Part shown: piece by piece, positions 42,291 to 49,055 of the stretch | Position numbering within the stretch: the stretch's first letter is position 1 | Layout: each line of letters begins with the position of its first letter | Source of the DNA: DATBLE01 sp963775695 | Lineage (GTDB): Bacteria > Actinomycetota > Thermoleophilia > Gaiellales > Gaiellaceae | NCBI GenBank assembly: GCA_963775695.1 | Contig: CAVZJU010000002.1 | Span: forward strand, 186,001 to 250,000 | Length of the DNA stretch: 64,000 nt | Reading direction: 5' to 3' | Program-made: the position numbers and the translations under genes | Notes under the pieces: model-generated | Databases searched by the model: none | Told to the model about the DNA's origin: nothing | The model's input: the letters and a program-made list of their open reading frames with translations, nothing else

Positions 42291-43661
42291 CTAGTCGGCC
42301 GGCAGCACGAGCCACACGTCGGCGCCGCCCTGCTCACGATTGGCGGCGTGCGTCTCGCCGCCGTGGGCGTCGGCGATCTTCCGGACGATCGCCAGCCCGA
42401 GCCCTGCGCCACCGCCTGCCCGCGCCGCGTCCGGTCGCGAGAAGCGCTCGAAGGCGGCCTCGAGGAATTCCGGCGGAAACCCCGAGCCCTCGTCGGCGAC
42501 GTGTAGCTCGACGACGCCGTCGACCTGCATCGCCTCGAGCCGCACCCGTCCGCCGCCGTGGCGCAACGAGTTGTCGACCAGGTTCCCCAGTGCCTGCTCG
42601 AGCCGGATGCGGTCGCCTCGCACTCTGATCCCGCCGGTTGGGACTGCCTGCACGGACCGGCCGGCCTCTTCCGCGCGCCACTCGAAGCGGCGGGCGACCG
42701 AGGCGAGCAGCTCGGACGTCGGCACCGGCTCGAGCCGGAGAGGCAGCTTCCCGCGCTCGGAACCGGCGATCAGCAGGAGATCGTCCGCGAGCTGGGTCAG
42801 GCGGTCGACCTCCTCGGCGGAGCGGCGCACCGCCTCGCGGATCTCGGCTTCCGACTCGGCATGGCGCAGCGCGAGCTCCAGCTCGGTGCGCAGCAGCGCG
42901 AGCGGCGTGCGGAGCTCGTGGCCGGCGTCGGCGACGAAGTCCCGCTCGCGTGCGAGTGCCGACTCGAGGCGCCCGAGCATCTCGTTCAGCGTCTCGCCCA
43001 GCCGCTGCACCTCGTCTCTCGTCTCCGGCACCGGCAGCCTCTCGCCCGGCGTCTCGGCCGAGATCTGCGCCGCCCGCCGCCGCATTCGCTCGACGGGCAG
43101 CAGGGCCGCGCCGGCGAGCAGGTAGCCGGCCAGCGTGGCGAGGATCAGCGCGGCGGGGCCCGCGATCAGCAGTTCGTCCCGGAAGCTCGAGAGCGTCTCC
43201 AGGTTGTTCCCACGGGTGGCGCCGACGACGAGGACGAGGCCGCGGCCGTCGCGTTCCACCGGCGTCGCGAGAAGCCGTGAGGGCTCGTCGAGGCCGGGAG
43301 TGCGCGGCCGGTTCGCGAAGGTCGTCCCCCGGCGGGCAGCCGCCAGCTCGCCCGCCGTGAGCACCGGTGCGGACCCGAGCGGAGGTGTCGCCTGGAGCAC
43401 TCGGCCCCGGCGGTCGAGAAGCTGTGCGTAGCTTTCGCCACTCTCGATCAGGTGGCCCGCCTCGGCGACGTCGATCGAGGAGCGGGGGCCCCGAACCAGC
43501 GCCGCCAGATCCTGCGCGTGCAGCCGGAGATCGCGGTCGAGCGCCAGCGCCAGGTGCGACTCCAGGCGGGCATAGAGGAACCAGCTCGTCGCGGCCAGCA
43601 CGACCGCCATCGCCAGCGCGAAGGCGGCCGCAACCCGCAGCCTGATCGGCGTTCGCCTCAA
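42291..43661 (-). CDS. Sensor histidine kinase
   Basis: 456 residues from TTG 43659-43661, overlapping the regulator's TGA (TTGA). Two transmembrane helices (RVAAAFALAMAVVLAATSW and ALILATLAGYLLAGAALLPV) flank an extracytoplasmic sensor of ~130 residues. HAMP-like region ETRDEVQRLGETLNEMLGRL. H-box DAGHELRTPLALLRTEL with the phosphorylated His at about 248. N-box QALGNLVDNSLRHG, G boxes VADEGSGFPPEF and GAGLGLAIVRKI. Membrane-bound kinase for the adjacent OmpR-type regulator. The ligand is unknown. Its stop TAG is also provided by the CTAG next to IS481. Confidence 0.94.
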   Translation of the reverse strand: MRRTPIRLRVAAAFALAMAVVLAATSWFLYARLESHLALALDRDLRLHAQDLAALVRGPRSSIDVAEAGHLIESGESYAQLLDRRGRVLQATPPLGSAPVLTAGELAAARRGTTFANRPRTPGLDEPSRLLATPVERDGRGLVLVVGATRGNNLETLSSFRDELLIAGPAALILATLAGYLLAGAALLPVERMRRRAAQISAETPGERLPVPETRDEVQRLGETLNEMLGRLESALARERDFVADAGHELRTPLALLRTELELALRHAESEAEIREAVRRSAEEVDRLTQLADDLLLIAGSERGKLPLRLEPVPTSELLASVARRFEWRAEEAGRSVQAVPTGGIRVRGDRIRLEQALGNLVDNSLRHGGGRVRLEAMQVDGVVELHVADEGSGFPPEFLEAAFERFSRPDAARAGGGAGLGLAIVRKIADAHGGETHAANREQGGADVWLVLPAD

Positions 43662-44338
43662 CGCGCGTCGTCGGCGCGCAGCCGGTACCCCGCACCGCGG
43701 ACCGTCTCGAGCGTATGCCGCCCGAACGGCTCGTCGATCTTGGCACGCAGGCGGCGCACGTAGACGTCGACCACGTTCGAGCGGTTCTCGTAGGCGAAGT
43801 CCCAGGCGTTCTCGAGCAGTTCGTACCGCGAGAGCACCTGCCCGGCCCGTCGCATGAAGACCTCGAGCAGCGCGAATTCCTTGGTGGTCAGAGGAAGCTG
43901 CGTACCGCCTCGCCGTACCTCTCGGGTCCCGGGGTCGAGGCTCAGGTCGCCGACCTCGAGGACGATCGGCCGCTCCGCGTCGCCGCGCCGTGCGAGCGCG
44001 CGCAGGCGGGCGAGCAGCTCCGCGAACGCGAACGGCTTGACCAGGTAGTCGTCGGCGCCGGTGTCGAGCCCGGCGACGCGGTCCTCGACAGAGTCGCGGG
44101 CGGTCAGCATCAGCACCGGTGACCAGATCCCCGCCTCGCGCAGTCGCCGGCAGGTCTCGAAGCCGTTCAGGCCCGGCAGCATCACGTCGAGCACGATCGC
44201 GTCGTAGGAGTGCGCACCCGCGAAGACGAGCGCCTCCTCGCCGCTGGGTGCCACGTCGGCCGCCAGCCCCTCCTTGACCAGGCCACGACGAATCAGGCTC
44301 GCCATCCGCAGCTCGTCCTCGACGACCAGCACGCGCAC
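43658..44338 (-). CDS. OmpR/PhoB-family response regulator
   Basis: 226 residues from GTG 44336-44338 (ATG 44360-44362 would add eight). Receiver domain: LVVEDELRMASLIRRGL, phospho-Asp in DAIVLDVMLPGLNGFE, Thr/Lys switch residues in LMLTARDSVEDRVAGLD and DDYLVKPFAFAELLARLR. C-terminal winged helix: LTTKEFALLEVFMRRAGQVL, NVVDVYVRRLRAKID, TVRGAGYRL. It forms a two-component pair with the downstream kinase. I prefer the GTG because the palindrome TGACGAATCGTCA then lies upstream of the gene rather than inside it. Confidence 0.93.
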   Translation of the reverse strand: MRVLVVEDELRMASLIRRGLVKEGLAADVAPSGEEALVFAGAHSYDAIVLDVMLPGLNGFETCRRLREAGIWSPVLMLTARDSVEDRVAGLDTGADDYLVKPFAFAELLARLRALARRGDAERPIVLEVGDLSLDPGTREVRRGGTQLPLTTKEFALLEVFMRRAGQVLSRYELLENAWDFAYENRSNVVDVYVRRLRAKIDEPFGRHTLETVRGAGYRLRADDAR

Positions 44339-44348
44339 GTCCCAATCG

Positions 44349-44361
44349 TGACGAATCGTCA
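44349..44361. promoter_or_regulatory. Palindrome TGACGA-A-TCGTCA upstream of the two-component operon
   Basis: Perfect 6-bp half-sites. It lies between the regulator gene and the divergent secreted-protein gene, so it could be an autoregulatory site serving both. Confidence 0.35.
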
Positions 44362-44446
44362 TGAAAGGGAGATGACAGCCGCCGTCATCTTCGGTTCATG
44401 CGGCCGTCGTAGCGTGGCCGGCGTCATGTCACGAGGAGGGATCGAA

Positions 44447-45127
44447 GTGCACCGGAACATCGTTCTCGCCGCTACGGGAATCGCGGCGGCGCTCGGCGTC
44501 GCGGCGGGCGCAGCCGGCGGCAACCCGCGCGGCTTCACCGCACGCGTCGACAACCCGTGGTTCCCGCTGAAGCCGGGGACCCGCTACGAGTATGTCGGCG
44601 TCAAGGACGGGCAACCGTCGCGCGACGTCATGGTGGTCACGCATCACGTCACCACCATCCAGGGCGTGCCCAGCGTCGACGTCTCCGACCGCCTGTACCT
44701 CCGCGGCAAGCTCCGCGAGCGGACGACCGACTGGTATACGCAGGACGCAGCCGGCAACGTCTGGTACTTCGGCGAGGAGACTGCGGAGCTGGACCGGAGC
44801 GGCCGCGTGACCAGCACCGAGGGGACGTGGCGCACCGGTGTCGACGGCGCCCAGGCAGGCATCTTCATGCCGGCTGAGCCGCGCGTCGGCCGGTCGGGGC
44901 TGCAGGAGTACTACAAGGGACATGCAGAGGACCACTTCCGCATCGTCGCCGTGATCCGCTCGGTCTCCGGGGCGCGGGCCTCGGTCCTCACCGAGGAGAC
45001 GACTCCGCTCGAGCCGGGTGTGGTCGACAACAAGCTCTACGTCCGCGGTGTCGGAACGGTGACGGAGCTGACCGTCAAAGGCGGCGACGAGCGCAACCAG
45101 CTGATCTCGGTCACGCACGCGGCATGA
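44447..45127 (+). CDS. Secreted hypothetical protein
   Basis: 226 residues from GTG 44447 with GAGGAGGG upstream. Signal peptide NIVLAATGIAAALGVAAGAAG. The mature part is beta-rich (FTARVDNPWFPLKPGTRYEY, WYTQDAAGNVWYFGEETAEL, YYKGHAEDHFRIVAVI). Similar proteins of about 220-250 residues occur in Actinobacteria without known function. It is divergent from the two-component operon, and so may be its target. Confidence 0.75.
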   Translation: MHRNIVLAATGIAAALGVAAGAAGGNPRGFTARVDNPWFPLKPGTRYEYVGVKDGQPSRDVMVVTHHVTTIQGVPSVDVSDRLYLRGKLRERTTDWYTQDAAGNVWYFGEETAELDRSGRVTSTEGTWRTGVDGAQAGIFMPAEPRVGRSGLQEYYKGHAEDHFRIVAVIRSVSGARASVLTEETTPLEPGVVDNKLYVRGVGTVTELTVKGGDERNQLISVTHAA

Positions 45128-45191
45128 GCACGACGGTCGAGGCGCGCGCCGCCGTGCGGCGCGGACCGGGCGTCGCACCGGCGGCGGGCTG

Positions 45192-45785
45192 CTAGCCGGG
45201 CTCGAAGCAGGCGCGGCAGCGGGCCTCGTACGAGTCGAGGCCGCCGATCACCACGGTCTCGCCGCTGAAGGGCGCCGGCGCGCCGTCCACGAGCCGCTGC
45301 GTGTACCCGGCCGCCTCGCCGCACGAGTGGCAGACCGCCTTCAGCTTGGCGACCTCGTCCGCCATCGCCAGCAGCCGTGGCATCGGGCCGAACGGCTGCT
45401 GCCGGTAGTCGAGATCCAGCCCGGCGATCACGACGCGGACGCCGCGGGCGACGAGGTCCCGGCAGACGTCGATCAGCGAGTCGTCGAGGAACTGGCCCTC
45501 GTCCACGCCGACCACGTCGCAACCGGCGGCGAGCTGCAGGATCGCCTCCGGCGTGCGCACGACCCGTGCGGCCATGCGCTGCCCTTCGTGGCTGACCACC
45601 TCGTCGACCGAGTAGCGGTCGTCGATCGCAGGCTTGACGAGGATCGCCGACTTGCGCGCGTACCCGACGCGGCGCAGCCGGCGCATCAGTTCCTCGCTCT
45701 TGCCGCTGAACATTGGTCCGCAGATCAGCTCGAGCTGCCCGTGGGGCCGCGCCGCGGAGGCGAGTCGCTGGGGAAGTGCGCTCAT
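45192..45785 (-). CDS. tdk: Thymidine kinase
   Basis: 197 residues from ATG 45783-45785. P-loop LICGPMFSGKSEELMRRLRR, catalytic VVGVDEGQFLDD (DEgqF), lasso/thymidine site YRQQPFGPMPRLLAMADEV, and zinc ligands VCHSCGEAAGYTQR with RCRACFEPG. Type II thymidine kinase that phosphorylates thymidine in the salvage pathway. It stands alone. Length is typical. Confidence 0.97.
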   Translation of the reverse strand: MSALPQRLASAARPHGQLELICGPMFSGKSEELMRRLRRVGYARKSAILVKPAIDDRYSVDEVVSHEGQRMAARVVRTPEAILQLAAGCDVVGVDEGQFLDDSLIDVCRDLVARGVRVVIAGLDLDYRQQPFGPMPRLLAMADEVAKLKAVCHSCGEAAGYTQRLVDGAPAPFSGETVVIGGLDSYEARCRACFEPG

Positions 45786-45984
45786 CGGAGCCGCGATTCT
45801 CGCAGCGCGGTCCGACGGAACCCGCCGAGTGTCGGCGTCGTTCCCCGCAGGGCCGGGGCGTTCCTGGCGCTTCGCGCTTTCGGCCGGATGTGGTGATCAG
45901 CTATGCGGGCAGCGATGTCCGGCGCTTCGCTCCGGCGCGGCGCCGGGACTGGCCCCGATTTAGACTCGCCGCACGGCGACGCCG

Positions 45985-46593
45985 CTGCCCCCAGACGAGG
46001 ATGCGGAGCTTCTCCGCTCGCTGCGTGCAGGCGACGAGCGCGGGTTCGCCGCGCTCGTCGACAAGTACGGCCCTTCGCTCCTCCGCCTCGCGCGGCTCTA
46101 CGTGCCGTCGAGGGCAGTCGCCGAGGAGGTCGTCCAGGAGACGTGGCTCGCGGTCCTGACCGGCGTCGACCGGTTCGAGGGCCGTTCGTCCCTGAAGACA
46201 TGGCTGTTCCGGATCCTGGCCAACAAGGCGAAGACGCGCGGTCAGCGGGAGGCTCGGATCGTTCCCTTCTCGGCGCTCGCCGTGGACGGCGACGAGGATC
46301 AGACCGCGGTGCCGGTCGAGCGGTTCGCCCGCGGCGGAGCCTGGGCGACCCCGCCCCGCGGCGTCCCCGAGGAGCGGCTGCTCGCCGCCGAGACCCGCGC
46401 CCGCATCGCGGAGGCGATCGCCGCGCTCCCGCAGAACCAGCGCGCGGTGATCACGCTGCGCGACGTGGAGGGCCTGCCGGCCGAGGAGGCGTGCAACGTC
46501 CTCGGCCTTTCCGAGACCAATCAACGTGTACTGCTCCACCGAGCCCGGGCGAAGGTGCGGGCCGCGCTGGAGCGGTACCTGGAGGAAGCATGA
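45985..46593 (+). CDS. ECF RNA polymerase sigma factor, start codon unclear
   Basis: Region 2 (ELLRSLRAGDERGFAALVDK, YVPSRAVAEEVVQETWLAVL, SSLKTWLFRILANKAKTRGQ) and region 4 (LPQNQRAVITLRDVEGLPAE, EACNVLGLSETNQRVLLHRA) are intact. The frame is closed by TAG at 45961, and there is no ATG, GTG or TTG before region 2; the first GTG (46102) would delete half of it. CTG 45985 is used here only as a placeholder giving 202 residues. The stop overlaps the anti-sigma start (ATGA). It is a stress-type sigma factor for an unknown regulon. Confidence 0.85.
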   Translation: MPPDEDAELLRSLRAGDERGFAALVDKYGPSLLRLARLYVPSRAVAEEVVQETWLAVLTGVDRFEGRSSLKTWLFRILANKAKTRGQREARIVPFSALAVDGDEDQTAVPVERFARGGAWATPPRGVPEERLLAAETRARIAEAIAALPQNQRAVITLRDVEGLPAEEACNVLGLSETNQRVLLHRARAKVRAALERYLEEA

Positions 46594-46844
46594 GCGCTAC
46601 GGCTACCAGGGACCTTCCCTGTCAGGAGATCGTCGAGCTGGTCACCGACTACCTCGAAGGTGCGATGGACGCCCCGTTGCGGACGTCGTTCGAGGCGCAC
46701 CTCGCGGGGTGTCCGCACTGCACGCATTACCTGGAGCAGATCGAAGCGACCATCCGCGTCGCCGGAAGGATCCGAGCAGAGGATCTCTCGCCGGAATTCC
46801 GCGCCGGGTTGCTCGACGCGTTCCGCGAGTTCCCCCGAGGCTGA
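46590..46844 (+). CDS. Zinc-finger anti-sigma factor (zf-HC2)
   Basis: 84 residues from ATG 46590. The H-x3-C-x2-C zinc motif is AHLAGCPHCTHYLEQIEAT, preceded by CQEIVELVTDYLEGAM. There is no transmembrane helix, so it is a soluble, probably redox-sensing, anti-sigma factor of the RsrA type. Translationally coupled to the sigma gene, which it presumably holds inactive. Confidence 0.93.
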   Translation: MSATATRDLPCQEIVELVTDYLEGAMDAPLRTSFEAHLAGCPHCTHYLEQIEATIRVAGRIRAEDLSPEFRAGLLDAFREFPRG

Positions 46845-46896
46845 AACGACCAGCGGCCACGTCAGACGGAAGCGGAACACGGATCGAGGAGGTCAC

Positions 46897-47316
46897 ATGA
46901 AGCTTTCAGCCCTGACTCTCGCGGCCGCCGCATTCGCGGCTCTTGCCCTTGCGTCGGCGGCGATGGCAGGCTCTGCCGCCGCTCCTGTCAAGAAGCTGAA
47001 GGCGACGGGGTTCGGCTTCGTCCTCGCCCGAGCCGACCGGCAGGTGCTCTACTACTGGCAGGTCGAGAAGAAGGCAGGCGGGAAGGTGCGCTGCACGGGC
47101 ACCTGCGCCGCCCTCTGGCCGCCGCTCATCGTCCGCTCGCGGACGGCGGTGCCTGCGCACGTCGCGGGGATCAAGGGCACCTTCGGCGTGATCCGGCGGC
47201 CCGGCGGCAAGCTCCAGGTCACCTACAACCGCCTCCCGGTCTACACGTACGTCCACGAAGGCCCGGGCGAGGTCCGGTGCGACAACGTGAACGGCTGGTT
47301 CGTCGTTCGGCTCTAG
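46897..47316 (+). CDS. Secreted protein with COG4315-type repeats
   Basis: 139 residues from ATG 46897 with a GAGGAGG site. Signal peptide KLSALTLAAAAFAALALASA. The mature part has two secreted repeats (QVLYYWQVEKKAGGKVRCTG, TCAALWPPL; then NRLPVYTYVHEGPGEVRCDN, VNGWFVV). C-x3-C-A-x-x-W-P-P is the family hallmark. Function unknown, envelope-located. Encoded directly after the sigma/anti-sigma pair, which suggests that it belongs to their regulon. Confidence 0.9.
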   Translation: MKLSALTLAAAAFAALALASAAMAGSAAAPVKKLKATGFGFVLARADRQVLYYWQVEKKAGGKVRCTGTCAALWPPLIVRSRTAVPAHVAGIKGTFGVIRRPGGKLQVTYNRLPVYTYVHEGPGEVRCDNVNGWFVVRL

Positions 47317-47408
47317 TTCGCCGCCGCTGTCGACATGGCGGCAGCGGCTCGCCACGGCCGTCGGCAGCCGGGCGATGCGAGCAAAGCGAGCGAGCAAAGG
47401 AGGGGCAG

Positions 47409-47436
47409 TTTGGGGAACCAATTTGGTTCCCCCAAA
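47409..47436. repeat. 28-bp near-perfect palindrome
   Basis: TTTGGGGAACCAA on one arm and TTGGTTCCCCCAAA on the other, with one extra C. It lies 92 bp after the secreted-repeat gene, and could be a terminator or a mobile palindrome. Confidence 0.55.
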
Positions 47437-47669
47437 TAGGTTCACGGAGCCGGTGGCGGTTTCATCCACCGCTTCCGCTGGCTTTCCGACTGGGCCTTGC
47501 GGCCTTCCCCGTACAACCCTCGGATGCGGCTTCGACTTACTCCCGCTCCGTGCTCCGTGCAAGCAGCAACCTAGGGCATCGGTGCCGGTCCGACAAGACC
47601 CCCAACGGACCGGATTACCGCAAAGAGCGAAGAGTTTTCTCTCACGCGCTTCGCGCGTTATCGAGGGCA

Positions 47670-47702
47670 CCGGCCGCGCGACCGCAACCACGTCGCGGCC
47701 GG
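47670..47702 (+). terminator. Terminator- or attenuator-like hairpin
   Basis: Arms CCGGCCGCG / CGCGGCCGG around a 15-nt loop, followed by CTTTCTCT. It is 144 bp upstream of the DEAD-box helicase start, so it could act as an attenuator in its leader. Confidence 0.45.
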
Positions 47703-47845
47703 CTTTCTCTCGACCGCCGGTGCGCGTGCTACGGTGTGGCCAGGGTTGGCAACGGGCCATCCCGTGAGATCGAGCTTCTCGTTCCTCCTTCGGGCGTTTC
47801 GGGTCGGTCATCTCGAATCCCGAACGACAAGGAGTCGAACAGAAT

Positions 47846-49018
47846 ATGCAAGACCAGTCTTTCCGTGCCCTCGGTGTGAGCGCCGAGGTCGCGTCCGCGC
47901 TCGAGGAGCGCGGCATCGTCACCCCATTTCCGATCCAGGTGCTCGTCCTACCCGACGCGCTCGCCGGCCTCGACGTGCTGGCCAAGGCGCCGACCGGATC
48001 GGGCAAGACCTTCGCCTTCGGTCTGCCGGTGGTCGAGCGGGCCACGCCGGCCGACGGCGTCCCGTCCGTTCTCGTGCTCGTCCCGACGCGCGAGCTCGCC
48101 GCCCAGGTGGCCGACGAGCTCGAGCTGATCGGCGGCCAGAAAGGCCTGCGCGTGGCCGCCGTCTACGGTGGCGCCCCGATCGCGAGCCAGGCGAAGCGCG
48201 CCCGCGGCGCGCACGTGCTCGTCGCCACCCCGGGCCGTCTCCAGGATCTCGTCGAGCGTGGACTCGTCTCGCTCGACCGGGTGCGCACGCTGATCCTCGA
48301 CGAGGCCGACCGGATGCTGGACATGGGCTTCAAGCCCCAGGTCGACCGTCTCGTCCGCAGGCTGCCGCGTGCACGCCAGACCATGCTCTTCTCGGCCACG
48401 CTCGACGGCGAGGTCGGTGAGCTCGCACGTGCCTACACGAGCAATCCGGTGCGGGTCGAGGCCCGGCTCCCCGAGTCCGAGGAGCAGGGCGAGGTCGTGC
48501 ACACCTTCGTCGCCGTGACGGTCGACGGGAAGCTGGACCGGCTGATCGAGGAGCTCGAGTCCGACCGTGAGCTGGCGCTCGTTTTCGTCCGCACCAAGCG
48601 CGGCGCCGATCGGCTCGCCCGCAAGCTGCACGCGCGTGACGTGCCTGCACTGGCGCTGCACGGCGACATGAGCCAGGGACAGCGGGAACGGGCCCTGGGC
48701 AGGTTCCGCTCGGGCAAGGTGAAGACGCTCGTCGCCACCGACGTCGCGGCCCGCGGCCTCGACCTCTCCGACATCACGCACGTGATCAACTACGACCCGC
48801 CCGAGGACGACAAGGGCTACGTCCATCGGGTCGGCCGCACGGGCCGGGCCGGGCGGAGCGGTCGCGGGATCACGTTCGTCCTCCCCGAGCAGCAGGCGGA
48901 CGTCGGCCGGGTTGCCGGTCGGCTCGGCCACGCCGAGCAGTTCGCCAGCGAGGGAATGCAGCCCGGCCGTGCGAAGCTCGTCTACTCGGGGCGTCGCGGC
49001 CGGCGCTCGCGCTGGTAG
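47846..49018 (+). CDS. DEAD-box ATP-dependent RNA helicase
   Basis: 390 residues from ATG 47846. Q motif FRALGVSAEVASALEERGIV with PFPIQ, motif I APTGSGKTF, Ia PTRELAAQ, Ib TPGRL, II LDEADRMLDMGF, III SAT, IV VFVRTKRGAD, V ATDVAARGLDLSDITHVINY, VI HRVGRTGRAGRSG. All are intact. Short C-terminal tail rich in Arg. It remodels RNA in the cytoplasm, with likely roles in ribosome assembly or cold adaptation. Monocistronic with a long leader. Confidence 0.97.
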   Translation: MQDQSFRALGVSAEVASALEERGIVTPFPIQVLVLPDALAGLDVLAKAPTGSGKTFAFGLPVVERATPADGVPSVLVLVPTRELAAQVADELELIGGQKGLRVAAVYGGAPIASQAKRARGAHVLVATPGRLQDLVERGLVSLDRVRTLILDEADRMLDMGFKPQVDRLVRRLPRARQTMLFSATLDGEVGELARAYTSNPVRVEARLPESEEQGEVVHTFVAVTVDGKLDRLIEELESDRELALVFVRTKRGADRLARKLHARDVPALALHGDMSQGQRERALGRFRSGKVKTLVATDVAARGLDLSDITHVINYDPPEDDKGYVHRVGRTGRAGRSGRGITFVLPEQQADVGRVAGRLGHAEQFASEGMQPGRAKLVYSGRRGRRSRW

Positions 49019-49033
49019 CCGGGACGGCGAGAA

Positions 49034-49055
49034 GGGTCAGGCCCCAGCCTGACCC
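49034..49055. repeat. Palindrome GGGTCAGGC..GCCTGACCC
   Basis: GGGTCAGGC-CCCA-GCCTGACCC. Overlaps the last codons and stop of the helR-like gene. Related in design to the GGGACAGGCT palindromes. Confidence 0.6.

Larger units (their letters stand above)
47317..47845. other. Long intergenic region with two palindromes
   Basis: 529 bp with no gene recognised. It holds palindromes at 47409-47436 and 47670-47702 and then a ~100-nt leader of the DEAD-box gene with an AAGGAG site. A structured 5' leader, as in cold-shock helicase genes, is possible. Confidence 0.5.

Noticed and set aside
43662..44345. N-terminal extension that would fuse the histidine kinase to a frame through the response regulator
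   Set aside because: The response regulator is complete in its own frame and the extension is low complexity. TTG 43661 overlaps its stop.
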